From NCBI GenBank assembly GCA_021014325.1, contig CM037470.1, positions 7,915,147 through 7,979,146 on the forward strand: a stretch of 64,000 nt of DNA. The letters run 5' to 3'. A model generated the notes under the pieces. The model was not told the DNA's origin, did no database searches, and was given only the letters and a program-made list of their open reading frames with translations. Positions 33,901 to 48,200 of the stretch are shown one piece after another (the first letter of the stretch is position 1; each line of letters starts with the position of its first letter). This DNA comes from Plazaster borealis. Lineage: Eukaryota > Echinodermata > Asteroidea > Forcipulatida > Labidiasteridae. The position numbers and the translations under genes were made by a program.

Positions 33901-36077
33901 CCATTACTTTATAGCTCTCAAAATGCATCTTTGAGATAAAAAACAATGGACTCTGCCAACCCAACACTGCATGTATTATCATAACCTACATGATATTTAC
34001 ATGTATTTGTGGTAGGAGAATGAAAGGCCCCTCCCCCCAAAAAAAACCAAAATGGTACTAATAAAAAAATAAAGTAATAAATGAAACTCTCCCCAAATAT
34101 AACACAACATCATAAACAATCGTAACAATTTCATGAGCATTTGAACAACATTAAGATGTAGTAAACATCTCAATGAATTCCGGCTACATCACTAAGATAT
34201 CTGGACAACTTAAGTCTTAGTTGCATTTAATCATGAGCAAACATGGCAAATAGAAGACAAAGGATCATTAACTAAATTCCTCAAAACAGAGAGAAATTCT
34301 GAGCAACCATTGGATTGCATAATGAGAACACAGTTATTAAAATTGATGGAAAATGAAGCAGAAACTAAAGGCACTGAACAGGAACGTTAACATACTTGTG
34401 GCCATTAAGACCATTATTTGCGTACAAAATTATCATAACTAGAAAATATGCAGCGACACACAACATTACCAGCGTAGCTATCAAACCAAGGTAGTGAATA
34501 ACAAGGAACATTCACATATTTAACACTTTAGAAAATAGTTTGATATTTCTTGCAACTTGAGGTTTATCTACACAGTCTATTTAGACAATTAGTATACCCT
34601 GTTTACCTTACTGCACAATATATACTCTTAACTACTTGTTAATAAGTCCAGAATAGTAAAAATGGGATGTTGGTCACAGTTATCATGGCAAGTAATATAT
34701 ACATCTTGTGAATACTATATACATGAGACACTGCAATGGGCAGTGTGTCACATCCTCAGTGCCATGTGCAGTCTGTATCCTCATCACTCCTTTAATACTC
34801 CCCCCTGGCAAGGAAACACTGATCATTAAAACTTCCTTCAAATCTTTGGGGCTTATTGAGAGTATACTAATGGAAATAAAATGTTTCTTGTTTTGATTTC
34901 ACTTCTCAATACATGAATTTCAAGGATGTTACAAGACTGTGATGAAATGAAAGAGGGGACCAGTTATGTCCAGATACCATGCTTGAAGGCAAATGTAGAA
35001 TGTCGTATTGGACGTCATTCACAGCTATTTAAACCATATTCACTAGCTTGATTACAGCGTGCTGCAGTTTTAAACACAATGGGGAAGAGTTGAATTATTT
35101 GGTGACATGGATAACCCTTCAAGCTAGTCTTGTTTCATGGAACAGAAAGTTCTGCATGGATTAATGTCTGACAGACAACAACTGGTACTAGCAAATCCAA
35201 TCACAATACGTCAAAAGCAATCTAGCTTAAATGCAAAAAGTTATGCTACATTTGTATTATATTGTTATCTATAACGAGATGGAAACTAAGTGAGTAAAGT
35301 GCTGTAACACTGGCAGACTAGAAATTTAAATCAGGAAAACTTCAAAACATTTAACAAACTGAATAACTACTCAAGAGTCTCAGTAACCCATCCTGATTGA
35401 CACTATAGTGTGAAGCAATCAATCCACTTTACCATGGGGGTTGTAAATGGAGCTTTGAGATTTCAGTGTACTATTATCAAATCTTATAAAACAATGAAAA
35501 CAAAAAAAATGCATTTTTTTTAAATTGTGGTGTCAGTCACAACTTTTTTTAATCGAGTATCGGCCTAAGAAACATCATTGGCAACAGTTTGTTCCCACTT
35601 AACTATTTTGTAAACCTTTAATAGTGTAAGTGTGTTCACATGAAGAAAGCGGAAATGGACTAGAGATTGTTGGACATGTTTATCATTATGGATTGTGTGC
35701 CTTGCCTATGATCAAAGTAATGTGTACTTCATACATAAATGCCATTATTTCATGATAAACGTCATTATGATTTTAATAGTATTGATGGTTGTGTATTACA
35801 CATACATGTACATGTAGATGATGGGTAAGACACACATGGCATCTCAACATCAGTTTTGACTAGTTATTTCACTATGGCAAGCAGTCCAACTCATGTATTC
35901 AATGCTTATTTACATAGATGCTTGATAAACAACAACCAAAATCATGTGAAGTATCAACCAAAGAAAAAAACAGCTTCACACACTCAAACCATTAAGAATC
36001 AAATGTCTTGGACATCATTAGTACAGCATACAAAGTACAGTTTGAATACAAAAAGGGGTTTGTAATACCTATTTCAA
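30901..36077. other. Convergent 3' flank between SAXO and Robo, no coding signal
   Basis: About 5 kb of AT-rich DNA lies between the two convergent stop codons. It holds only short spurious ORFs and no repeat with clear ends. Part is likely 3' UTR of the Robo gene, whose homologues often have long 3' UTRs. Confidence 0.5.
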
Positions 36078-36295
36078 TTACATTTCAGCATTCTCCATGG
36101 CAAAAGCTAAGGGATTGGCAGTTACTGTTAATCCGCTATGATTAGTATCTTGGAGGATTAAAGGATGATCTTTCCTTGTGTGATTAGATTGAGTAGTTGC
36201 AGCATCTCTAGGCGGTGCAGGTACTACTGGTTTGAATGTAGTCATTCTACCATGGTGATCAGGTGGTGGCTGAGCTGTAGATGATGGCTTCTTAC
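36078..36295 (-). CDS. ROBO: Robo terminal exon
   Basis: The acceptor is TTTGACTAG. It reads KKPSSTAQPPPDHHGRMTTF, then KPVVPAPPRDAATTQSNH, and ends AFAMENAEM with TAA at 36080-36078. It enters in phase 1 like the exons before it. Confidence 0.82.
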
Positions 36296-39200
36296 CTAGT
36301 CAAATTTAACAAGAACATCTCAACAATTTATAGATGTTCATTTTGCAGTGGGGATAAAGAACACTATATGGTTTTGCCCTATACACCGATGTGTATTAAG
36401 CACTGTATACTCGGTACTTTCATGGGTACTGAGTATACAGTGCTTAATACACATCAGTGTATAGGGCAAAACCATATAACAAAACATCATAAACACACTC
36501 AAATTGTTATGACCGTCTCTTTATTAATTATGTCGCATCCTAAGAACTATGACAGAATAGATGGGACGCTTGTATTGTCACCCAGAAACATCAGGGTAAT
36601 CCCCTACTCTTCAAGGATAACTAGCTGGTTTCTTGTATTTTTCAAGCTTGGCCCAATTTCATAAAGCCTGTAAACATAACAACTTGCCAAGAACAGACAA
36701 ATCTTGCTTAGCAGAAACTGGTTACCAACAAAAATTCCATAAAGTTAACATTGTTGCGACTGGTGCCCCACTCAGTTTTTGCTCAGGAGTTTAAATGTTG
36801 GTGAATCAAACATAGATGCACAAGACAAATTTCATCAACACTTACTGATGTGTGTTAATAACACATCATTAAGGAAAGTGTGTTACAAAACAAATATGTG
36901 ACGGGTTGTTGTAAAATCAGATAAAACTTGGCAGGTCAAAGAGGAGTGGTTGGTAGATTCTCTGTACAATGTTATTATTATTAAAACATTAGAGTTGGAG
37001 ATCTCAGTGCAATGTTAAGAAAACTTTATGTTTGCATGTGCCTATAATTAATGAAGAAATCCAATATTACCTGCAGAAGCACTTTGTATTATGTGATCAT
37101 TATGGTCTCCTTGACATCGTTGGCCTCCAGGTCGTCCATGTTTTTTACCTAAACCACAGCAAACATTGTATTTTAAGATAAACACAAACTACTAGTTTTG
37201 TTGTCATGGTGCAGCCATCTTGCATATCCTTATTTATTATCAATTAAATCGCTCCATTTGGGTCCATTAGTAATGGCTCTCTAAAATCTTACCTAATAAT
37301 AAATATTCTCATAATTTTTGCCCATTGACTTTTTTGTTAAGAAAATACCAAATATATGCAATGGATGGATTACCAGCCAGTAATCCATGTTAACCCATAG
37401 CTTCCTCCTGTACAAATTTTCATCCACTGATCTCCACATAGTCGATTGCAAAAGATTATTGGTGTTTTAATTAGTTCTGACCTCCATGGAATAAACATGT
37501 TAATCAAAATCATTGTAAAGCTAGCAATAACACCAATAATCTTTTGCAATCGACTATACTTACAAAAACTGTTGAAATCATTCCTCTTATCCATTTCTTT
37601 AACAATTTACAAGGGTTACGTACAACTATTGACGGAGTATACAGCTCCAGTATGGAATGCAGACCTAACATTTGAACTGGGGCAATCTTTATAAAACGTG
37701 TAGCAACTTCAAAACTTTGATTGTTTTCTTCTAAGAAACAGTATGATGACTTAATTGTCATGAATAGTGTTGTATTATATATCCTACTTATGTATAAACA
37801 GCTCATCCGGTCTATGTTAACTCAATATCTAAACAGATTTGATTCAAAATGATTGCTTTGAATTGAACAAGGCACTTGATTTGCTTGGGTCTGTGCTGTC
37901 AATCCAAGTAACTGCTAGGTTGTTGTTCTGCTTGCAAGAATCATGACTATTGTGAGAAGGAAATATGACCACCATCTGAATTGTGTTTGTACTCTTCCCA
38001 ATGAGGGAACATGTCAAGAATGACAGCATTTTAGATGAATCTAGCGGGTAGTAATTAACACTTGATGGATAGTCAGTTGCTGAATTAAAATAATAATAAT
38101 AATTATTCAGAAAAACAAATACGAATGTCTCAAATTACGCCACTTTCAAGTGTTTTCCAAGTATTGTGCTGAATTACTTAACCATGGATTATACCATAAC
38201 CAAGCATGTTGAAGAGTAGTGTACTGTTTCCTCATAGAAGTGAGCAGCTTTATCAATTAAATTTTCTTTGGAAATTAATAAATATAATGCAAAGTAAATG
38301 CTTTAGGTGAAAGTAGTCTTCAAAAAGCCACTATTTAACTAGATTTAATAATCTAGATAATTAGTTGGTGTGAAAGTTGTTGGTTTTACCTGCTCGAGGA
38401 TCTGTGACCGTGGAGCCAACAACATTCATTCCCGAACTCTGGGCTGCTGCTGCTACAGCACTAGCAAAATCAGCATCAGTAAAGAATGAACCATCAGAAC
38501 TTTCACTGACACTGCTATGACGACCACTGCTAGAACTACCATTCATTGATGACCAGGATCCAAGCATAGCATCTGCAAATAAATCACATCAAATAATGTA
38601 CTACAATCAATGTGGTTGTCTTATATCTCTTACTGCTCAGAGTTAGAATTTCACGTGGACTTCTGTGCTCATTCAATTCAGTAAAATGGGGTTTTTGTTT
38701 CTTATTGGAATTGGACAGGCCCTTGTGTTCATGGAAAAGTGGCTTTCAGGAGTAAAAATTAACAACAAACTTACACACATTATTATCCTTTGTGCAATGT
38801 AACATCTAAACTTGTGAAATGAGAAGCTGAATGTTCAAACTATGATTAGATGCTATGATGCGTACTAAAACAACCACATTTTATTTGTGGGTTTCTTTCA
38901 ATACCTAATCAACACGTTAACCACTTTACATTGGATGACAAATATATCTGTTAAATTTTTCTGGACTGGCCTACGGCGGACAGTTTATTACAGCCGAAAC
39001 AACTTTGGAGCGCCGTCATTTTTTTTGCTGAAGCCAGATAGGTGACGTCACTCCATCGGGACATTCCATTGTGTAGCATGCACAGGTATGTACATACCAT
39101 GCTATGCCTCGTTTCACCACGGCAATCATGCCTCGTAATATCCTTTTTTCAAGGGTTATTGATTCCACACCCTTTGTCCTGCCGTTGTACAAATGTGACA

Positions 39201-42200
39201 TACAAAAATGAACAGGCTGCCACCATTGCTTATTCTTGTATTTGGCTGAATGGGAGGTAAGTCCAAGGTTCCAAGATTCCAGGATACCATGGCAGATTAT
39301 CGGCCGTGGCTTACGGCTGAGGTTCTGCGATTCATGGTGAATGCATACTCATATTTTTAAACAAACCCCGGAGCTAATTATGAGAACCTTTGTTGTCTTT
39401 CCTTTGTCAAGTCAGGGTTTTGTTGTGGCAACTATATTTTCAAAGGAAAACGATTATTCCAGAAGCTCCAAAAAGTTCTACAAAATAATACCGCGTGTTG
39501 GCATGGAAAGGTTTTTTTGTCTTAATACCGACATGAAATCGGCAAAAAACCATTCAACCTTATTTATGAGGCACATATACATGACAAATTTATGTAAAAT
39601 ATATTTGGTTAAATGTAGGAGCTTCATGTGATGGTTACCTGTGCAATTACTACCAGATTCCATATCGGTATCTTCACCTCTGTCAGGCAATGGTTTATGC
39701 CCAGATGGCAAATAATCATGAGCTGTATGATTAGCAAGCAAACCTACATAGGAATATAAACATTCAAAGTCTATCAGTCAACTCTACCATCAGAATCCAT
39801 CAAATCATGATTTAACATGGGTGGGAATGGAATATCACATCAGCAATACTTGTTGTTTTAAAGCTTAACTGTCAACATTTAAATTTATTAATTCTTTCTC
39901 AACATTCACATTGAAGAGATCCTACTGTGAGTATCTTATGAGATGTATACATTCAACCAGTCTAGTATGCCATTATTGTTGAGATAACTAAGTGCAACAC
40001 ATTCACATTGAAGAGATCCTACTGTGAGTATCTTATGAGATGTATACATTCAACCAGTCTAGTATGCCATTATTGTTGAGATAACTAAGTGCAACATTAC
40101 CTGTATTACATGTGACTGGTGGACCTGACTCCTCATTATCAGACAGTATCTCACTCTGTGACATATCATCATTAAACTCCAATAACTCTTTACCAAGTTG
40201 CTCATGTCTGGGATCCTCAAATAACCGCTTTGTTGCTAAACAGGATCCCCCTGGATGTAACTGATTAGCCTCTGTGGGTCTATCAGGTACATCATGACGA
40301 GATTGCTGCGTGCGATCTGCAGGGGAACCACTCCTATTGTTGCCTTGTTTATTAGGCACTGAGTTTGTTGGTTGTGGTCTATGTGATATTGCTGGTAGCA
40401 TGACCCCAGGCATTGTGTGTTGGGTATCTGCAGTGATGTTAACAGGAGATATAGGGTGGAACTGTCTAATAGGTGGTGTTGGAGCTTTCTTTCTATTGCG
40501 ATCATTTTCTTGAGGTATCTTGCCTTGATTCATGTGTGAGTTAGCTGCATATGAGCAGGGTGGTGCTTGATTCATATGTGCATTAGTAGAAGCATGTGAG
40601 CAGGGTGCTAGGCAGGGTGTAGTGCCAGTAGGTGAGTCGATGTCAGTTGGAGGTTGTTCAGGGGGTGGGGGCAGTAACTCAGTCCAGTTGCGTGCAGGTT
40701 GTTGTTTGGAGCCTCCTCTATGACGTTGCTTCTTCCTACTTCCTCGTCCACCTGTAAGATATTAAAAATCATACTGTATTTACACAAAATCATCTTGTAT
40801 TTACACAAAATCATCTTGTATTTATACCAAATCATCTTGTATTTATACCAAATCATCTTGTGTTTATACTGAATCATCTTGTATTTATACCAAATTATCT
40901 CATATTTATACTGAATACACATTAAATGCTCAATTGATGTTTCTTATGTATAATCAACAATCCTTATAGTAATTTTATTGTAATGAAACCATGTTCATTC
41001 CGGTAATTACATACGATATAATGTACTAACCTTGTTGTGACGAGCCTCCACTGCTACTATAAACACCCTCACCAGCGCGGCGCCCTCTACTGTCTGCTCT
41101 GCTCTGGTTGCTACATGCAGACTGTTCTGAAGAGCCACTATGACTACATGGTTGTCTAACATCATACTCTTTGACATTAGGAGGCATGATGAGAGTGGTT
41201 GAAGCATATGGTTCAGTCACATGTTGTGGCAGAGAGTTAGATGCAGTCAGCTTCTCATGTTCAGGACATCTTGGCATGGGTAAGGTTCTACATGAATGAG
41301 GGCCATGCATGCTGGTATGTTCATCACCTTCTTCATCATCATCATTGTCAACTACTGCATACACTGGACCACCACCACTTCTAGCATTCAGAAAACAAAC
41401 ACATTATCATTACTAAATCATCCAAGTAATAAATATCAAAATCAATAACTGATACATTGGAAATGTTTCACCTTATACTCTCCACTATCGTTTGGAACAT
41501 GTTTTCAAAAGGGCTATACCATGACTTTAAACAGAACACTGCTATTATTATTATTATGTATATTTCTGGTAATAAAACCAAGGATGCCTCATAAGTGAAC
41601 TTAATCGCTGTAGCAAGCAAGTCTGAGGAAACCTGGTAACAAGGGTGCTTGCTATGTGAACCAGATACAGGGGTAATTAACCCCTACTCTTCCACGATAA
41701 GTGATCTGGGTTCTTTTACGCGAACTACCAATCCTAGTACACAAGACCTACATATTAAAGTCCCATTCGAAGGACAAAACAATTATGGTAAACCACCTTG
41801 CTTAAGGACACAAGTGTCATGACCAGGACTCGAACCCACCCCTACAGATGACCATAGTTGTAATGCTGATGAAATATAAAGACAGGCAGTATAATGATGC
41901 TGACCATAAAGTGACTTCTTACCCATAGCAGGAATGATCAGTTGGATACTGGTGTATTCTGCCATCAGTAGTCATTGGTTGTGTATCATATTGCCTGACT
42001 GTACCTGACTCAGGATCTGAAGTAAATCAAAACAATCATCATTCAATAATACCAGAGACAATACACATAGCTTTATTGATCTACATGCGGCTTCCTATCA
42101 ATTGAAGTGACTTGGGAGTAATTTTGCTCCAATGTTGCATTTTTTCTAAGATGAAACACTTTGTGCTGTTTGTTTTCCTCTTAAGATTCTCAATAACACA

Positions 42201-45200
42201 AAATGACAGCAATTACACAGGTGTGCAGATGGTCACATTGGATGCACCTTGGATGTCAATGTGTAGTACACAAAAGTTGAACACAATTCAAATTTGGGGG
42301 ACCCTTTGTCCAAAATGTTAGAGTGTGTGCCCACGGTTTCTGGGGTAAAAGGGGGGGGGACACACACACACACACACAAACACACATAATTTTAACAAAT
42401 GAGTAATAAACAAAGTATATTCTGTCACACTAAATTTGCATAATTTTGAACAAGCAAACAAATTGATTATGTTTGTTTACATTTGTGATGTACCTATCAT
42501 TTCCATTAAAAGGCTGGACAGAGTTTGTGCACAAAGTCTACAACCTAAATTGTGGTTTTGTGCTTGACTACTGTAGTGATTTCAGGAAGGATTGAACCAA
42601 CAAAGTTGTTTACTCTTTCAGCCCGAGTGGCTCGTGATATTTGACCTTCCATAGGATGCATGCTGGCATAGCACTGCAATCAAAACTATCTCTCATAGGC
42701 AGCCATACATAATAGTGCACTGCACACACATCAATACAAATACATGTAGAAGGTTAATCAACGTTATATTATGCAGCCATCTTGGTTTGATCCCACTCAG
42801 ACTAAGTTAGCCAAACTGGGGATTGGGGATGGGAAGGACCACTTTTTTGTGTATAAAGCAAATAAGCAAAAATAGCCATTGCATGACTGCATGTAGGAAA
42901 TACAATACAGATGGCAGCAGTAAGCTATCAGTCTGTCAAGATGGTTAGTTGATGGTGATGATTTAATGAAGCAGCTACTAGCAGTGAGATCAATGTTTGA
43001 TATATATTGTATCATTCATTGGCCATGCAACCAGCCTCTTGGAATCTTCTAATCATTGTACCTAATGAAAGTTAGGTATTTCAGGTTTAACACAGGAGTC
43101 ATTTACTGGCTACATCATGTTATAATTATTAGTATTCACCCCCCTGATTTAATTACTGATGAGGCCCATTTAGTAGGGTCATATCTTTGGATTCCGTGAC
43201 CATTTTTTTGCTACCTTTTTTTCTTGATGGATTTGACTTCAGGAACCATTTAAAAGGAAAATAAGCTTCTATGTACCTCTGAAATGTGATAGGAACTTTT
43301 TTTATAGCGCAATATTCAAAATGGCCGCCGACGCCATCTTGAAAAACATAAATTGTAATAGCTCTGGCACCAGATGACCTAGTCGGACAAAAGAGATGTC
43401 CTTTTTCACTATATCTGGCATGAAAAATCCACTGGAGTGGTAATTTTAAGGTTTGGGGACCATCTTGATCTCTAAACCCAAGATGGCCGCCATCGCCATC
43501 TTGAAAAACATAGCTTTCAATAGCTCTGGCACCAGATGACCTAGATAGACAAAAGAGATGTCTTTTGCCATCTTATTAGAATACTAATAAGATGGCCGCC
43601 ATCGCCATCTTGAAAACATAGCTTTCAATAGCTCTGGCACCAGATGACCTAGATAGACAAAAGAGATGTCTTTTTCCAGTATATTTGGCATGACAAATCT
43701 ACTGGAATGGTAATTGTAGAGTCTGGGGATCATCTTAACCTCCAAATCATTTGATTGAAAAATGATGGTGCTGTCCAATTCAGTGACACTCTAACACTGT
43801 TGACTTGAGATAAACATAAAACAGTAAAAGTGTTTTTACATGTTTTATGGGTATGGTTTAGCGTCTGGGTATTATGTTCGTATTTTATCAAGTTGACTGG
43901 GGTGGTTGGCGAACATAAAAAGGACCAGACGAACCGGTTGACAAATGTGTCAGGAAAATTATTATTTTGGGGGAGACCGCGAGGATATTTGTTCGGATCC
44001 TCTTTGTTATACCAAACTGAGCAAATCGGTTAAACGACGCCCAAAGTCCAGCCCTCAGCCATCCTGCTCAAGCACTCAAGATCAGCCTTCATCGCCAGCT
44101 TCCTCCATCATCAGCGATTTCACCTGCGGACAACTCCCTCTCATCGACCAGTTGGAGGATTCACTAATCACGTCGTTTGATATCAGGGAAGAATTTCAAA
44201 GTGAAACCCCTGCTCCACGCATCAAACTTGCCGAAAAATACTTCAACCACGTAAAACTCTTAGCGGAGCCAGTTAACATTTTAACAGCCGCTACGAGCCA
44301 CATTACACACCAAGTCACCACTTTTGGCCAAGCCATAGCGTCAAACAAACTGCCGGCATACTTCCGGAACACAGCAAGGCCACCGCATCCACACAAGGGT
44401 CTCACCTCCCAACCATCCTTTACGGAGAATTGGAACAGACTCACTTCAAAGGCATCCTTGCTTCTGGTCCAGCACACACTCGTGGAGTACAAGTTCCAGG
44501 CGGAGGAGTTGGAGACAGAACAACCTCTTTAATAAACCAACCGGTCCTTTTCAGGACCACCACTATTTCCAAGGAGAGATTTTCATGACTACGTTGATTT
44601 TTAATATAATATTTATTATAATAATATAATACGGCATTCCCAAGTATATTATTTATAAGCAATATAAATCAGTACTCCTCTTTGTTAAACATCCTGAGTG
44701 ATTTCAACATCTTCCAAAGAAGAATGAGAATTGCTTTCCTAATGCAGAACAAACCTACCAAGGCTCGACCATTCAAACCACCCTCAAAATGGCGTCCAAT
44801 TTCAACACAATGTGCGACACTGGAAAGTTATTTGGAAGCCACAAAATACCAATTGGCTCTTATTCGATTGCGCAACCAGCTCAGAAATATGACCAGACAG
44901 GATTGGCTTATCTTGATCCACTCTCGCAACCAGGCAACTGCCCTATCATAAATTTTCTCCCGAAAATACACAAACACCACCAGGGCACGCCTTTTGTTGG
45001 GAGACCTATAATAAGTGGATGTTCAAGTCCTATCAGAATTTGTGGATTATTTCTTTCTTCGGAGAAACACTTCGCTATGCCAGAAACACAAATAACGAAG
45101 ATGATTTCCTACTCGAAGTCAATAACTTCTCTGAAAAGCTAACTGCAAGAGGCTGCAGTTTCTCAGAGATAAACAAAACCACAACAAAAGTATCACACAA

Positions 45201-48200
45201 AGACCGATCAAATTTGATTCACAAACAGCAGAGAAATGCAGAAAGCAAAACTCCATTGGTTTTTAGTAAGACATACAACCCGTACATCAACCAAAGTGAC
45301 CTAAACAAATCCATCAAACAACATTGGTCTCTAATACGCAACCATGAAACACTTTCGGAGATCTTTCCAGATCCTCCTTTCATTGCATACAGAGAAAAGA
45401 TCAAAACATAAGGGAAAAGTTGATCAGAGCAAAACTAAACCGGGCCACCCCCAAACAGCTCGCTCCACCCCCTGATGATTCGGGTTTTCTAGACCCGGAC
45501 GAAACACTAAACATCCTAATCTCCTTACTGGAGGAACAGGTCACTTATACTGAAAACTCAAATCAGGTTTAAAAGTCCTCATTCGGATTTATTATACATC
45601 TTACCTGAACCTAAGCGGAATACACTAACTAATGTCTTTCACAAGACATGAGACTTACATATTCGAATATAGAATCACCCACACGCAACTGATGAGTGCC
45701 AAGTAGGCATGAAAACTTGTTATTGCTATAACAAAGAGGATCTGAAAAAATATCCTCGCAGTCTCCCCCCAAAAAATAATTTTCCTGACACATTTGTCAA
45801 CCGGTTCTTCTGGTCCTTTTTATGTTCGCCAACCACCCCAGTCAACTTGACAAAATACGAACATAATACCCAGACGCTGACCCATACCCATAAAACATGT
45901 AAAAACACTTTTACGGTTTTATGTTTATCTCAAGTCAACAGTGTTGGAGTGTCACTGAATTGGACAGCAACATCATTTTTCAATCAATCAATCAACTATG
46001 AAAAACATTTTTAAAATAATTTGTAATGCCAGAAATAGTGGAAAATGACACTCTATTTGTTCTATATAGCTCTTCTTGTGCCAGAGTTTGCACATTAATT
46101 TTCAAGATGGCGGCGGCCATCTTGAATTTGGAGGTCAGGATGATCCCAAACTCTACAATTACCATTCCAGCGGATTTGTAATGCCATGAATAGTGGAAAT
46201 CGACACCCTATTTTCTCGTATAGTTCTTCTGGTGCCAAAGCTGATGAAAGTTATGTTTTTCAAGATGGCGACGGCCATCTTGGATTTAGGAGATGTGGAT
46301 GATCCCCAAACTCTACAATAACCATTCCAGTAGATTTGTAATGCTAAATATATTGGAAAATGACATCTTTTTTGTCTGTCTAGGTCATCTGGTGCCAGAG
46401 CTAATGCAAGTTATGTTTTTCAAGATGGCGACGGCGGCCATCTTGGATTTAGAGGTCAAGATGGTCCCCAAACCTTACAATTACCACTCCAGTGGATTTG
46501 TCATGCCAGATATAATGAAAAAGGACATCTCTTTTGTCCGACTAGGTCATCTGGTGCCAGAGCTATTACAATTTATGTTTTTCAAGATGGCGTCGGCGGC
46601 CATTTTGAATATTGCGCTATAAAAAAAGTTCCTATCACATTTCAGAGGTACATAGGAGCTTGTTTTCCTTTTAAATGGTTCCTGAAGTCAAATCCATCAA
46701 GAAAAAAAGGTAGCAAAAAAATGGTCACGGAATCCAAAGATATGACCCTACTAATTGTAGTGGCAGCATGTAGGCAGTTAATAATGAAGTCAGAGCACTA
46801 TCAAGATCATTAAATAGATACAATGTTGGAAAAGAAATTAATGTACCTGTAGGTTCAGAGACTACAGCATTAGGTTTTTGTAATTTTGCAATTTACTTTC
46901 ACTAAGATTAACTTTGAAAGGTGCTCACAAATTTAACTCAACATGGCAAACTTCTTTTAGATTAAAAAAAATTGTTTTATTAATAGAAATATTAACCTTT
47001 CTTTTGTTTTAAGTTTTTATTTTCAGCTAGGCTGCATTTAAATGGAAAACGGTAGTATAACACCAGCACCATTAAGGTGTCTGCAGTTTGACTTAAGAAA
47101 ACCAAGAACTGGACATCTGTGTCCAATGTGTTTGGTTACATTGCACAGAAGAAATTAGACAGGAAAGAAAAGAAAAAAAAGGCATATCTGTTTTCTGGTA
47201 ACCAATGCTGTAGCTCATTAGACCTAAGTTAAGCAAAGAATGAAAGAATGAAGTTAGCGCACCATAAGCTTCAAGCAGCCAATAAGCTGCATTGTTAGGT
47301 TGCAAGTACTGAGCTCTGTTGAGTGATGAAGATGCTGATCCAATAGGCATACAACCTCTGTTACCATGGTGATCAGAAGGATCTGTCATCAGACCAGCAG
47401 TAGATGGTAGAGGGCGCTGTGATGGGTTCATCCATCCTTGACCTCGTTGTAAGCTGCTCTGGACACTACTGTGGTTACTTGGTATAAACTGTGCAGAGCT
47501 GGCAATACCCCTACAGGAAATAACCAAACAGTATCTTCATTTACAACCCTCTAAGGTAAAAGTTTGTAAAACTGTTTTGTAACAGGAGCCATTGAGCTGA
47601 AACACACCAAATTGATTTAATTAAAACGACTTTATATGGGGTTTTTAAAAATAATCTAGGTGTTTTATTTGTTTCTATTGTGTCAAGGCCTAAATAATAC
47701 AATCTTTTGAAAACTTGATGAGTAAACTCAAACCAACACACACCAACATGTTTTCCAAAGGAACTTATAAAAACAGTTGTCACTCTGCTTTCTACAATGT
47801 GAGGCACATATATTAAAGGTCACTCCGTATACATTCCACCCACATGGTCTTTACTCTGCAATGTAGATGGGTTCAAATGTGACAATGACTATTCAGGTTC
47901 AGGTTGGGCCCCCAATGCCATCAAGGAATAGTGATTCACTCGCTTCCACCTTGGAGGGTTTTAATATAATGCAGTGTTTCAAAATAAACATTCTGGCATC
48001 CATGCTAAATGTTAAAGAGATCATAACTGGTGAAATAGCTTTGCAATGCAGATAAATAAGAAAACAGTTTCTTGTTCTTTTTTATATTTAAAAAACAATT
48101 GTCATATCACATAGTAGCCCTTGTACTAGGTGGTAATAATAGAGAGGTTTTGCAAGTCTTCGGATACGTCAACACGTTGTGTGTTCACGTGACACATAAC

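Larger units (their letters stand above)
43172..46752. mobile_element. 3.6-kb element with long inverted repeats around a Penelope-like remnant
   Basis: The left arm (43172-44010) and right arm (45728-46752) are inverted copies that start AGTAGGGTCATATCTTTGGA and end with its complement. Both arms contain 3-4 subrepeats of about 155 bp, each with CAAGATGGCGNCGGCCATCTTG-type centres and CTCTGGCACCAGATGACCTA. Inner parts of the arms share GTCTGGGTATTATGTTCG. The interior codes for degraded reverse transcriptase pieces. No convincing target duplication is visible: the flanks are CCCATTT and AATTGT. It lies in a Robo intron. Confidence 0.85.

Noticed and set aside
43584..43778. Small ORFs in the inverted repeat arms (also 46293-46622)
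   Set aside because: They follow the ~155-bp subrepeats on both strands and match nothing known; the arms are non-coding.
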